Source: Desulfobacterales bacterium (lineage in GTDB: Bacteria > Desulfobacterota > DSM-4660 > Desulfatiglandales > Desulfatiglandaceae). Taken from it: a DNA stretch of 10,906 nucleotides. The notes beneath the pieces were generated by a model. That model was not told where the DNA came from, ran no database searches, and was given only the letters and a program-made list of their open reading frames with translations. The translations under genes and the position numbers were made by a program. Below are positions 1 through 6,227 of this stretch, piece by piece. Where the stretch lies: assembly GCA_022013615.1 (NCBI GenBank), contig JAKLQB010000526.1:1-10906 (forward strand), given 5' to 3'. Numbering within the stretch: position 1 is the stretch's first letter; each line of letters begins with the position of its first letter.

Positions 1-751
1 CCACTACACGCTTTGCGTATTTAACCGGTATTCTTCTCTGCCCTCTTTCCACAAAAACTATCACACCCACAACAACAATCATCAGGGCAACAATCAGAAC
101 CATAAAAAAAGGAGTAACTTCACCGGTACCCATCAGCCTAAATGTATTGCCTACGGCTAATGGAAGGCTTGCAACGATGCCTGCAAAAATGATTAGCGAG
201 ATCCCATTCCCGATACCTCTTTCGGTAACTTGTTCTCCCAGCCACATCAAGAAAGCAGTTCCAGCAGTCAATGTAATCACCGTAAGGAGCCTGAATCCCC
301 AACCTCCGACCGGTACGATCATAGCCCCCCCCGGGCTGGACATATTTTCAAGACCAACAGCGATCCCAAAGCCCTGGACAATACTCAAGATCACAGTCCC
401 GTAACGCGTGTATTGAGTGATCTTCTTGCGGCCCTGCTCACCTTCCTTTTTTAACTTCTCAAGATGCGGTATGACGACAGTCAGAAGTTGAAGGATAATA
501 GAGGAACTGATATATGGCATAATACCGAGGGCCATTACTGACATATTACTCAGTGCGCCCCCCGAAAACATGTCAAAAAGCCCAAAAAGGCTCCCTTGCT
601 TATCACTGAAAAAAGCAGACAGAGCTGCCCCGTCTATGCCGGGTGTTGGGATATGACACCCTACACGATAAACAGCTAACATAAACAGAGTAAAAAGAAT
701 CCTCTTTTTCAGTTCAGGAATCTTGGTAATATTTTGAAACCCGCCAATCAT
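1..751 (-). CDS. secY: Protein translocase subunit SecY, N-terminal 250 residues (partial)
   Basis: Channel subunit of the SecYEG translocon in the inner membrane, which moves unfolded proteins across or into the membrane. The gene starts at ATG 749–751 (MIGGFQNITKIPELKKR) and stays open to the window edge, giving 250 of the usual 430–440 residues; the C-terminal half lies outside. Visible are a short cytoplasmic helix, a first membrane segment near residues 17–37 ending in HIPTPGID, the conserved LGIMPYISSSIILQLL of the plug/second-helix region, and a basic cytoplasmic loop (EKLKKEGEQGRKK) followed by further hydrophobic segments. It begins 2 bases after the rplO stop, so translation is probably coupled; a GAGG lies about 11 bases upstream, inside rplO. 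Identification is firm. Confidence 0.96.
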   Translation of the reverse strand, partial: MIGGFQNITKIPELKKRILFTLFMLAVYRVGCHIPTPGIDGAALSAFFSDKQGSLFGLFDMFSGGALSNMSVMALGIMPYISSSIILQLLTVVIPHLEKLKKEGEQGRKKITQYTRYGTVILSIVQGFGIAVGLENMSSPGGAMIVPVGGWGFRLLTVITLTAGTAFLMWLGEQVTERGIGNGISLIIFAGIVASLPLAVGNTFRLMGTGEVTPFFMVLIVALMIVVVGVIVFVERGQRRIPVKYAKRVV

Positions 752-753
752 TC

Positions 754-1221
754 TTATACAGACCTCAAGCTCATTTTATTTCCGATCATCTTAACCTCGC
801 CACCTGCAGCCTCAATCTTTGTCCTGGCAGCCTTGCTCACCCTGTCAACCTCAATGACCACGGGGTGAGAGATATCGCCTTCTCCGAGAAGCTTGATATC
901 ACCCCTTGCGTTTTTTACCAGTCCGGCTTTTCTCAGGGCATCTATATCCAGATTAGAGTTTGGTTCAAAGCTATTCAAGTCTTTGATATTGATGATAATA
1001 CATTCTTGCCTGAATATATTGGTAAAACCACGTTTGGGAAGGCGCCTTTGAAGAGGCATCTGCCCTCCCTCGAAACCAGGGCGGGTCCCGCCACCAGAAC
1101 GTGACCTCTGTCCTTTATGTCCGCGACAACAGGTCTTTCCGTGTCCGGAGCCCTGTCCCCTGCCCACCCTCTTGCGTTTCTTTCTGGAACCCTCAGCCGG
1201 TGAAAGCTCTTGAATTTCCAT
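754..1221 (-). CDS. rplO: 50S ribosomal protein L15
   Basis: Late-assembly protein of the large subunit that binds 23S rRNA. The product is 155 residues (family about 145–150). The N-terminal part is typical: a Ser/Lys/Arg-rich stretch with GRGQGSGHGKTCCRGHKGQ, then FEGGQMPLQRRLPKRGF. The C-terminal half carries the usual globular fold ending in MIGNKMSLRSV. I chose ATG 1219–1221 (MEIQELSP) because AAGGA lies about 8 bases upstream and L15 normally begins there; a TTG at 1245 would add 8 unlikely residues and overlap rpmD. It follows rpmD by 20 bases and ends 2 bases before secY, the standard spc operon order. Confidence 0.97.
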   Translation of the reverse strand: MEIQELSPAEGSRKKRKRVGRGQGSGHGKTCCRGHKGQRSRSGGGTRPGFEGGQMPLQRRLPKRGFTNIFRQECIIINIKDLNSFEPNSNLDIDALRKAGLVKNARGDIKLLGEGDISHPVVIEVDRVSKAARTKIEAAGGEVKMIGNKMSLRSV

Positions 1222-1241
1222 CACTTTTTCCTTATACAACC

Positions 1242-1409
1242 TCAATCAATCTTAACAAGAAACGTCACCTTATTAATCATTCCCCTTATAGCTGGCGTAT
1301 TCTTCAGTTCCACTGTCTTGTTAAGCCTTGTGAGGCCCAAGCCCTTCAAAGTGTCACGAATTTTTTTGTTCTTACCTATCCCGCTTTTTACAAGAGTTAC
1401 TTTAATCAT
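1242..1409 (-). CDS. rpmD: 50S ribosomal protein L30
   Basis: Small large-subunit protein of the L30/L7 family. It is 55 residues from ATG 1407–1409 (MIKVTLVKSGIG) and has the family core KKIRDTLKGLGL followed by NTPAIRGMINKV. Five more residues would be added by a TTG at 1424, but neither start has a convincing Shine-Dalgarno sequence, so translation may depend on coupling with rpsE, whose stop is 36 bases upstream. L30 is absent from many bacterial lineages; its presence between rpsE and rplO matches the proteobacterial gene order. The exact start is the only doubt. Confidence 0.93.
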   Translation of the reverse strand: MIKVTLVKSGIGKNKKIRDTLKGLGLTRLNKTVELKNTPAIRGMINKVTFLVKID

Positions 1410-1445
1410 TTCAACACTGCCCAAGAATTTTTGAATTAAGTAGAC

Positions 1446-1943
1446 TTAACCTAACAACTCCTCAACCGTCTTGCCTCTTCGGCGGGCAAATTCTTCGGGC
1501 CCTCTCAATGACCTTAATCCTTTGATAGTTGCCCTCACAAGATTATGGGGATTGTGGGAACCGAGACACTTTGTCAGTATGTTCTGTATGCCTGCTGCCT
1601 CCAAAACCGCCCGTACCGCACCACCGGCGATCAAACCCGTGCCAGGGCCGGCCGGCTTCAAGAGAACACGACCCGCACCCCACCGTCCAATCACCTCATG
1701 AGGAATTGAATTATCGCCAAGGTAGACATTCTTCATCTCTTTTTTTGCCTTTTCAACACCCTTCCTGATGGCTTCAGGGACTTCTTTTGCTTTTCCGAGC
1801 CCGCTTCCAACCATTCCTTTACCGTCGCCAACCACTACGATCGCGCTAAAACTAAATCGACGTCCCCCCTTGACAACCTTTGCCACCCGGTTGATATGAA
1901 CAACTTTTTCGATTAACTGAATTTCATCCTGTTCCTTGAACAA
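1446..1943 (-). CDS. rpsE: 30S ribosomal protein S5
   Basis: Small-subunit protein involved in decoding accuracy and mRNA unwinding at the entry channel, contacting S4 and S8. It is 165 residues (E. coli 167). The N-terminal dsRNA-binding-like domain has [19 protein letters not shown] and the loop [18 protein letters not shown]; the C-terminal domain has [12 protein letters not shown] and LVRATIKGL. The start is a TTG at 1941–1943: AGGGGAG lies 7 bases upstream and no ATG or GTG fits. The gap to rplR is 81 bases and contains a GC-rich fold-back. Confidence 0.96.
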   Translation of the reverse strand: MFKEQDEIQLIEKVVHINRVAKVVKGGRRFSFSAIVVVGDGKGMVGSGLGKAKEVPEAIRKGVEKAKKEMKNVYLGDNSIPHEVIGRWGAGRVLLKPAGPGTGLIAGGAVRAVLEAAGIQNILTKCLGSHNPHNLVRATIKGLRSLRGPEEFARRRGKTVEELLG

Positions 1944-1950
1944 TGAATTT

Positions 1951-1957
1951 CTCCCCT
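1951..1957 (-). promoter_or_regulatory. Ribosome binding site of rpsE
   Basis: AGGGGAG on the minus strand, 7 bases before TTG 1941–1943. It decides the rpsE start, because no ATG or GTG is available at a useful distance. Confidence 0.75.
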
Positions 1958-1995
1958 GCTTTCCAGTATTTAGTTACTTGTTGTTTATGATCTCC

Positions 1996-2024
1996 GGCGC
2001 GGGGGGATACCCCGTTTTCCCGCC
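1996..2024 (-). repeat. GC-rich fold-back after the rplR stop
   Basis: Directly after the rplR TAG the minus strand reads GGCGGG, AAAA, CGGGG, TAT, CCCCCCGCGCC. An inner perfect stem GGGG/CCCC closes on a 3-base loop, and outer GGCG/CGCC arms close around an A-rich bulge. It is far more GC-rich than its surroundings. There is no U-tract after it, so it is not a classical terminator. It could be a REP-like extragenic palindrome or an mRNA stabiliser; function is unknown. Confidence 0.6.
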
Positions 2025-2393
2025 CTAGAACTCCAGTCCATTCTTGCGCGCGGCCTCAGAAAGGGCCTTTACCCGACCATGGTACAAAAAACCGTTTCGA
2101 TCAAAGACAACCTTTTTGATCTCTTTCTTGAGCGCCGCATCAGCAACAGCAGCACCAACCACTGCTGCCCCTTCCTTGTTCCCGGTATTCTTCCCTATCT
2201 TCGATCCAAGCTCCTTGGACAATGAAGACGCCCCTGCCAAAGTCCTGCCTGTGGAATCGTCTATGATCTGGGCATAAATATGCCTGGAACTTCTGAAAAC
2301 GCATAAACGGGGTTTTCCGGTAATTCCTCGCACTTTTTTCCTTACCCTTTTTTTTCTCCTTACCCGCGTCTCCGCTCTGCTCACGGCACCCAT
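2025..2393 (-). CDS. rplR: 50S ribosomal protein L18
   Basis: Binds 5S rRNA together with L5 and L25 and joins the 5S particle to the 50S subunit. It is 122 residues (family 115–122). After a basic N-terminus ([14 protein letters not shown]) come the conserved [19 protein letters not shown], the alanine-rich helix [13 protein letters not shown] and the C-terminal [25 protein letters not shown] motif. I chose ATG 2391–2393 because AGAGG lies 8 bases upstream; a GTG at 2399 would add two residues but sits too close to that site. A 112-base gap with an inverted repeat separates it from rplF. Confidence 0.96.
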   Translation of the reverse strand: MGAVSRAETRVRRKKRVRKKVRGITGKPRLCVFRSSRHIYAQIIDDSTGRTLAGASSLSKELGSKIGKNTGNKEGAAVVGAAVADAALKKEIKKVVFDRNGFLYHGRVKALSEAARKNGLEF

Positions 2394-2442
2394 GCTCACA
2401 ACCTCTTAGTTCGTGTTGTTTATAATTGCCCGTACTTCTCTT

Positions 2443-2503
2443 GGAATCCCCACCCTACGCCCGTCGAGACCCCAGTTTGCAATGCTGGAATATTGGAGAT
2501 TCC
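2443..2503 (-). repeat. Inverted repeat in the rplF–rplR gap
   Basis: Minus-strand GGAATCTCC (2503–2495) can pair with GGGGATTCC (2451–2443) over 9 base pairs including one G·U, around a 43-base loop. The 5' arm starts 2 bases after the rplF stop. The remaining bases up to rplR show no ORF or promoter. A 9-base match in a gap this size is modest evidence on its own. Confidence 0.4.
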
Positions 2504-2505
2504 TT

Positions 2506-3042
2506 CTATTTGGCGCCTGCCTTGCCAGCCTTTCTCCGGATCATCTCCCCTGCATATTTGATCCCTTTGCCTTTATATGGTTCCGGTTTTCTAAAACCAC
2601 GGATTTTAGCCGCAGTCATACCCAAAAGCCCTCTGTCAATTCCGCTCAAGGTGATTTTAGTTTTTTCGATTTTCGCATCTATTCCCTCAGGTAACTCAAA
2701 ATTTATAGGGTGTGAATATCCCAGATTAAAAACCGCGGTCCTTCCCTTCAACTCGGCCCGATATCCCACACCAACAATTTCAAGAACCCTTTCAAAGCCC
2801 TTTGTAACACCTGTCACCATATTATCAATCAGGACCCTGAAAAGCCCATGGATAGATCTTGATTCTCTGGTTTCATCAACTACCGAAACAGCAATACTGT
2901 CGCCCTCCATGTCCAGCTTAACGTCAGGGTGAACACTTAGGCTGAGTTCTCCTTTTGGCCCTTTGATTATGAGCTGGTCCCCTTCAAGTCTGACCTCAAC
3001 ACCCTTTGGTATGGCAATGGGCTTTTTGCCTATACGTGACAT
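2506..3042 (-). CDS. rplF: 50S ribosomal protein L6
   Basis: Large-subunit protein near the sarcin–ricin loop, at the factor-binding site. It is 178 residues, the usual length (E. coli 177), with two tandem alpha/beta domains: domain 1 begins MSRIGKKPIAIPKGV and contains IIKGPKGELS; domain 2 ends in the L6 signature PEPYKGKGIKYAGE and the basic tail RRKAGKAGAK. ATG 3040–3042 has GGAGG 5 bases upstream, a strong site. It follows rpsH by 36 bases with a terminator-like hairpin between. Confidence 0.97.
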   Translation of the reverse strand: MSRIGKKPIAIPKGVEVRLEGDQLIIKGPKGELSLSVHPDVKLDMEGDSIAVSVVDETRESRSIHGLFRVLIDNMVTGVTKGFERVLEIVGVGYRAELKGRTAVFNLGYSHPINFELPEGIDAKIEKTKITLSGIDRGLLGMTAAKIRGFRKPEPYKGKGIKYAGEMIRRKAGKAGAK

Positions 3043-3056
3043 TTAAACCTCCAATT

Positions 3057-3077
3057 AAAAAATCGCTGCGCGATTTT
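3057..3077 (-). terminator. Terminator-like hairpin between rpsH and rplF
   Basis: One base after the rpsH stop the minus strand has AAAATCGC, loop GCA, GCGATTTT, extended to a run of six T. The 8-bp perfect stem with a 3-base loop and U-run has the shape of an intrinsic terminator, although the stem is only half GC. It lies inside an essential operon, upstream of five more ribosomal genes, so full termination is unlikely; partial attenuation or a 3' processing site is more plausible. Confidence 0.5.
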
Positions 3078-3078
3078 A

Positions 3079-3477
3079 TTACCACACTGAACAAAGGATC
3101 TCTCCACCAACACGCATTTCTCTGGCCTGCCTGTCCGACATAAGCCCCTTTGAAGTGGAAACAATATTGATCCCGAATCCGTTCAACACCTTCGGGACGT
3201 CTTTGTATCCTGAATAAATCCGACAGCTTGGTTTGCTTACCCGCTTGGCTCCTTCAATAATAGGGACACCTTCTTCATCGTATTTCAAAAAGATTCTTAT
3301 AAGCCTGTGCCGGCCATCAGAAATGATTTTATGGTTTCTGATATACCCTTCAGACTTCAGGACCTTTGCTATATCTCTCTTCACTTTCGAATTCGGCATA
3401 TCCACAGTCTCATGGGCGGCCCTAAGGGCATTCCTGATTCTTGTCAGCATATCGGCAATGGGATCAGTCATTGTCAT
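3079..3477 (-). CDS. rpsH: 30S ribosomal protein S8
   Basis: Primary 16S rRNA-binding protein of the platform. In E. coli S8 also represses the spc operon by binding mRNA near rplE; whether that happens here cannot be read from sequence. It is 132 residues (family about 130). It opens with the typical DPIADMLTRIRNALRA and ends in the invariant-type GGEILCSVW; the C-terminal domain has SKPSCRIY and STSKGLMSDRQARE. ATG 3475–3477 has GGGAG 8 bases upstream; a second ATG two codons later is too far from it. The 92-base gap before it holds a heptad repeat. Confidence 0.97.
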   Translation of the reverse strand: MTMTDPIADMLTRIRNALRAAHETVDMPNSKVKRDIAKVLKSEGYIRNHKIISDGRHRLIRIFLKYDEEGVPIIEGAKRVSKPSCRIYSGYKDVPKVLNGFGINIVSTSKGLMSDRQAREMRVGGEILCSVW

Positions 3478-3520
3478 TGTCTCTGCTCCCTAAAATTATT
3501 TATAGAATATATCATCAATA

Positions 3521-3569
3521 TAAGGAGGCAATTAGTGCTTACTGCCTACTCCTTACTGCTTACTACTAT
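3521..3569 (-). repeat. Seven-base tandem repeat with fold-back, rpsN–rpsH gap
   Basis: Immediately after the rpsN TGA the minus strand has five consecutive 7-base units: ATAGTAG, TAAGCAG, TAAGGAG, TAGGCAG, TAAGCAC (3569–3535; consensus TAAGCAG). A complementary arm TGCCTCCTTA (3530–3521) pairs with TAAGGA and GGCA of units 3–4 with a 3-base bulge, giving a 10-bp stem. The rest of the gap up to rpsH (3520–3478) is AT-rich and ends in the rpsH ribosome site. Confidence 0.75.
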
Positions 3570-3755
3570 TCACCAGCTTGATTTAACCACGCCGGGAATT
3601 TCACCCTTTAAGGCCAAATTCCTAAAACAAATACGACAAATCCCAAATTTCCTCAAAAAAGCCCTGCTTCGTCCACAAATTGGGCATCTGTTGTATTGTC
3701 GTGCTGAAAATTTTTGTTTTCTCTGGGCTTTAACAACAAGAGACTTCCTTGCCAA
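3570..3755 (-). CDS. rpsN: 30S ribosomal protein S14, zinc-binding type
   Basis: Small-subunit head protein. The 61 residues match exactly the short, zinc-binding form of S14. Two CxxC pairs at residues 24/27 (CPIC) and 40/43 (CRIC) frame the [11 protein letters not shown] segment and make the zinc knuckle. The start is TTG 3753–3755: it gives the family N-terminus [11 protein letters not shown] and has AGGGAGG 5 bases upstream. Reading further upstream would add 12 residues that no S14 has. The gene sits between rplE and rpsH as usual. No zinc-free paralogue is in the window. Confidence 0.96.
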   Translation of the reverse strand: MARKSLVVKAQRKQKFSARQYNRCPICGRSRAFLRKFGICRICFRNLALKGEIPGVVKSSW

Positions 3756-3760
3756 AATAA

Positions 3761-3767
3761 CCTCCCT
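3761..3767 (-). promoter_or_regulatory. Ribosome binding site of rpsN
   Basis: AGGGAGG on the minus strand, 5 bases before TTG 3753–3755. It fixes the start of the 61-residue S14. Confidence 0.85.
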
Positions 3768-3797
3768 GTTACGTTCTTTGATCTCGAACAAACTATC

Positions 3798-4337
3798 TCA
3801 ATTACGAAAAGGCATCCCCAAATGCTTCAATAAATAGAGTCCTTCTGCGTCAGTCTTAGCCGTGGTCACAATGGAAATATTCATGCCTTTCATTCTGTCG
3901 ATTTTGTCGTAATCAATTTCTGGAAAGATAATATGTTCTTTGATCCCTATTGTGCAATTGCCCCGACCATCAAAAATCTTGTCAGAAAGCCCTCTAAAAT
4001 CCCTAACCCTAGCCAGTGTAACATTGAATAGTTTGTCCAAAAAATCGAGCATCATGTTACGCCGCAGCGTTACCATACATCCAATCGGCATACCCTGCCG
4101 AAGCTTGAATCCGGCAATGGACCTCTTTGCCTTGGTGATGACTGCTCTTTGACCCGCGATCAGAGTAAGCTCTTCAACACCAGAATCAAGCACCTTAATA
4201 TTCTGTATGGCCTCCCCAAGACCCATATTTAAAACAACCATTCGTAAGCGAGGAACGGCCATAATACTTTCATATCCGAACTCTTTCATCAAAGCAGGCA
4301 CAACTTCTGAATGGTATTTTTCCTTCAATCGAGACAA
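3798..4337 (-). CDS. rplE: 50S ribosomal protein L5
   Basis: Binds 5S rRNA and the P-site tRNA elbow in the central protuberance. It is 179 residues, the standard length. Seen are the N-terminal [18 protein letters not shown], the loop [21 protein letters not shown], the block [18 protein letters not shown] and the C-terminal [19 protein letters not shown] plus the typical end GMPFRN. The start is TTG 4335–4337, with GAGGAGG 5 bases upstream. It begins after the longest gap of the spc half (207 bases), which contains heptad repeats and a small hairpin, and precedes rpsN by 42 bases. Confidence 0.96.
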   Translation of the reverse strand: MSRLKEKYHSEVVPALMKEFGYESIMAVPRLRMVVLNMGLGEAIQNIKVLDSGVEELTLIAGQRAVITKAKRSIAGFKLRQGMPIGCMVTLRRNMMLDFLDKLFNVTLARVRDFRGLSDKIFDGRGNCTIGIKEHIIFPEIDYDKIDRMKGMNISIVTTAKTDAEGLYLLKHLGMPFRN

Positions 4338-4342
4338 CCCTA

Positions 4343-4349
4343 CCTCCTC
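4343..4349 (-). promoter_or_regulatory. Ribosome binding site of rplE
   Basis: GAGGAGG on the minus strand, 5 bases before the TTG start 4335–4337. Confidence 0.85.
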
Positions 4350-4360
4350 AACATTTTACA

Positions 4361-4378
4361 GTTCCTATCATAAGGAAC
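4361..4378 (-). promoter_or_regulatory. Small hairpin upstream of rplE
   Basis: Minus strand GTTCCT, loop TATGAT, AGGAAC: a 6-bp perfect stem ending 11 bases before the rplE ribosome binding site. In E. coli the S8 operator covers the start of rplE, so a structure here is in a suggestive place, but it does not look like the known S8 site and may be chance. Confidence 0.35.
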
Positions 4379-4429
4379 CCACAGAAAACAATCGATCAAA
4401 ATCCCATATTGTTTAGCTTCTGTCCACAA

Positions 4430-4540
4430 ATTGACTATTTTCGATTGACAATTGACTATTTGAATAAAACACACCCTGATAAAAAGCTAATCGCTATTAA
4501 TCAATAATCAATAGTCATTAGTCAATAGTCAATAATCAAT
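4430..4540 (-). repeat. Opposed seven-base repeat arrays, rplX–rplE gap
   Basis: Four bases after the rplX TGA the minus strand has six 7-base units in perfect register: ATTGATT, ATTGACT, ATTGACT, AATGACT, ATTGATT, ATTGATT (4540–4499), with two decayed units after them (to 4485). Across a spacer, 4464–4430 carries five units of the opposite orientation; on the plus strand they read ATTGACT, ATTTTCG, ATTGACA, ATTGACT, ATTTGAA. The two arrays can form a long stem, for example 4457–4444 with 4533–4520 at 13 of 14 positions, in several registers 7 bases apart. The remaining bases 4429–4379 are unique AT-rich sequence. Confidence 0.8.
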
Positions 4541-4544
4541 CCCC

Positions 4545-4874
4545 TCACTCGTCCATTGGTTCGCCACACTTCTTGCAGACACGAACCTTTGAGCCGTCCT
4601 CCAGTACGCGTTTTCCGATTCTGGTAGGTTCAGCGCACTTGTTGCAAACAATCATCACGTCTGAGATATTCAGCGGAGCTTCCTTTTCAATAATCCCGCC
4701 TTGAGCAGTCTTCGCACTTGCCTTCGCGTGTTTCTTAACCATATTGACTTTCTCAACTATCACGCGCTCTTTCTCAGGATCAACTTTCAAAACTGTCCCA
4801 ATCTTACCTCTTTCTTTTCCAGCAAGAACAATAACCTTATCATTTTTCTTGATTTTAGGGTGTTTTTTCTGCAC
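4545..4874 (-). CDS. rplX: 50S ribosomal protein L24
   Basis: Assembly-initiator protein that binds the 5' end of 23S rRNA. It is 109 residues from GTG 4872–4874 (family about 103–110). The N-terminal KOW domain is seen in [20 protein letters not shown]; then comes [20 protein letters not shown]. The C-terminal part has two CxxC pairs at residues 77/80 (CNKC) and 100/103 (CKKC) around PTRIG, a probable zinc ribbon. I prefer GTG because GGGAG lies 8 bases upstream. A TTG at 4896–4898, overlapping the rplN stop, would add 8 residues and remains possible. Confidence 0.93.
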   Translation of the reverse strand: MQKKHPKIKKNDKVIVLAGKERGKIGTVLKVDPEKERVIVEKVNMVKKHAKASAKTAQGGIIEKEAPLNISDVMIVCNKCAEPTRIGKRVLEDGSKVRVCKKCGEPMDE

Positions 4875-4882
4875 TTCTACTA

Positions 4883-4887
4883 CTCCC
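4883..4887 (-). promoter_or_regulatory. Ribosome binding site of rplX
   Basis: GGGAG on the minus strand, 8 bases before GTG 4872–4874. It favours this start over the overlapping TTG at 4898. Confidence 0.55.
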
Positions 4888-4894
4888 GATTTCC

Positions 4895-5263
4895 TCAAAG
4901 AACTTCTGGGGCCAATGAAATGATCTTCATGAAATTTTTGGCTCTCAATTCTCTTGCTACCGGTCCAAAGATTCGTGTCCCGATGGGCTCCATTTGCTGG
5001 TTGATCAATACTGCCGAGTTATCATCAAATTTTATATAGGACCCATCCGGTCTGCGGAGCCCTTTTGCTGTTCTGACAATCACCGCTCGAACAACATCCC
5101 CCTTTTTCACCTTGGAATTGGGCATCGCCTCCTTCACCGATACAACTATGATATCTCCTACACTCGCGTATCTCCTCTTAGACCCACCCAGCACCTTTAT
5201 GCAGGAAAGCAATTTGGCTCCAGAATTGTCAGCAACCTTCAATCTCGTTTGAGTCTGTATCAT
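4895..5263 (-). CDS. rplN: 50S ribosomal protein L14
   Basis: Large-subunit protein at the subunit interface, contacting L19 and 16S helix 14. It is 122 residues, exactly the canonical length, with the family start [17 protein letters not shown], the central block [20 protein letters not shown], the segment [13 protein letters not shown], and the closing [10 protein letters not shown] and [10 protein letters not shown]. It starts at ATG 5261–5263, 35 bases after rpsQ. The upstream G-rich run (GGGG) sits unusually close to the start. Confidence 0.97.
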   Translation of the reverse strand: MIQTQTRLKVADNSGAKLLSCIKVLGGSKRRYASVGDIIVVSVKEAMPNSKVKKGDVVRAVIVRTAKGLRRPDGSYIKFDDNSAVLINQQMEPIGTRIFGPVARELRAKNFMKIISLAPEVL

Positions 5264-5298
5264 ATCCCCAACCCCGGTGAGCTATCTCTCCATTAAAC

Positions 5299-5556
5299 CT
5301 AAACTACAATATTGATTCTCTCAATGACATGCCACCTCTTCCTCTTGCTGAGAGGTCGGCTTTCAATGATCCTCACCTTGTCCCCGATTTGGCACAGGTT
5401 TTGGGGATCATGAGCCATATATTTCACACGCCTTTTAACATACTTATTATAGGTCCGATGTTTGGTTAACCGTTCGACTAAAACCAGGGCCGTTTTATTC
5501 ATCCTGTTGCTCACAACGGTCCCCACCAGCCTTCTTCGTAATCCGCGCTCTGTCAT
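5299..5556 (-). CDS. rpsQ: 30S ribosomal protein S17
   Basis: Early-binding 16S rRNA protein with an OB fold. It is 85 residues (E. coli 84). Typical segments are LVGTVVSNRMNKTALVLVER, KYVKRRVKYMAHDP, the signature IGDKVRIIESRPLSK and KRWHVIERI. I chose ATG 5554–5556, with GAGG 5 bases upstream; a GTG two codons earlier overlaps that ribosome site. It lies 43 bases after rpmC. Confidence 0.96.
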   Translation of the reverse strand: MTERGLRRRLVGTVVSNRMNKTALVLVERLTKHRTYNKYVKRRVKYMAHDPQNLCQIGDKVRIIESRPLSKRKRWHVIERINIVV

Positions 5557-5599
5557 CTGCACCTCAAATATTAAAAAAGCAAATTCATGTGCGAGAAAC

Positions 5600-5803
5600 T
5601 TACCTTCCTGCTCTTGAGATTTCCAATTCCCTGATCACCGTCTTTACCCGTGCCAAGTCTTTTCTTGTTTTGGGAATTACGGCAGTATTTCCAAGCTGAC
5701 CAGTAGCCTTCTGGAACCGCAAATTAAACAACTCTCTGCTCAACTCTTTTGATCTCTCCACGAGCTCTTCTTCAGTTAGCTCTTTCAACGCCTTTGCCTT
5801 CAT
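5600..5803 (-). CDS. rpmC: 50S ribosomal protein L29
   Basis: Small alpha-helical hairpin protein next to the polypeptide exit tunnel, near the binding site of trigger factor and SRP. It is 67 residues (family 62–70). The helices show LKELTEEELVERSKELSREL, then FNLRFQKATGQLGN and PKTRKDLARVKTVIRE. ATG 5801–5803 follows the rplP stop by 4 bases, with AGGAG inside the end of rplP 11 bases away; coupling to rplP is likely. An upstream extension of 12 residues would lie in rplP and is rejected. Confidence 0.95.
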   Translation of the reverse strand: MKAKALKELTEEELVERSKELSRELFNLRFQKATGQLGNTAVIPKTRKDLARVKTVIRELEISRAGR

Positions 5804-5807
5804 GAGT

Positions 5808-6218
5808 TTACGATCTCCTGATAACGAATCTTGTAGCAAACGGCAGCTTGTGACCAGCCAATCGAAAGGCCTCAGCGGCCACAGTCTGGGCCACCCCCTC
5901 TAATTCGTACAGGATCCTTCCTGGCTTCACCACGGCCACCCATCCTTCAGGTGCCCCTTTACCTTTGCCCATCCTCGTTTCAGCGGGTTTTTTGGTAAAC
6001 GATTTATCCGGAAAAACTCGGATCCAAATCTTTCCCCCGCGCTTTATATACCTTGTTACGGCGATTCGGGCCGATTCTATCTGTTGGGCAGTCATATGGC
6101 CACATTCCAGGGCCTGCAAACCATAGTCACCAAACTCCAGAGTGCTACCCCGCAAAGCCTTGCCTTTTGTCCTACCCTTTTGCCTCTTACGATATTTGAC
6201 CTTTTTTGGGCTTAGCAT
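5808..6218 (-). CDS. rplP: 50S ribosomal protein L16
   Basis: Late-assembly protein near the A-site tRNA and the peptidyl transferase centre. It is 136 residues, the canonical length. It begins [16 protein letters not shown] and has the family segments [54 protein letters not shown] and [16 protein letters not shown] 6216–6218 follows the rpsC stop by 9 bases; the Shine-Dalgarno is weak (AGG near the stop), suggesting coupling with rpsC. The conserved Arg of RMGKGKG is present. Confidence 0.97.
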   Translation of the reverse strand: MLSPKKVKYRKRQKGRTKGKALRGSTLEFGDYGLQALECGHMTAQQIESARIAVTRYIKRGGKIWIRVFPDKSFTKKPAETRMGKGKGAPEGWVAVVKPGRILYELEGVAQTVAAEAFRLAGHKLPFATRFVIRRS

Positions 6219-6227
6219 AACGGGTAC

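Noticed and set aside
2426..3042. Plus-strand open frames opposite rplF
   Set aside because: They are shadows of the L6 gene; no ribosome binding site or family resemblance.
3478..3534. A possible promoter before rpsH (TTGCCT, 16 bases, TATTCT; also TATAAATAAT)
   Set aside because: The region is simply AT-rich, the match to consensus is poor in the -10 box, and the genes on both sides are co-directional operon members. I could not support it.
4445..4467. A perfect -35 hexamer TTGACA on the plus strand
   Set aside because: It is part of the ATTGACT-type heptad array, has no -10 box at the right distance and would face antisense to the operon.
4875..4898. TTG at 4898 as the rplX start overlapping rplN
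   Set aside because: Not excluded, but GTG 4874 has a better-placed GGGAG and gives a length closer to the family, so the longer form is kept only as an alternative.
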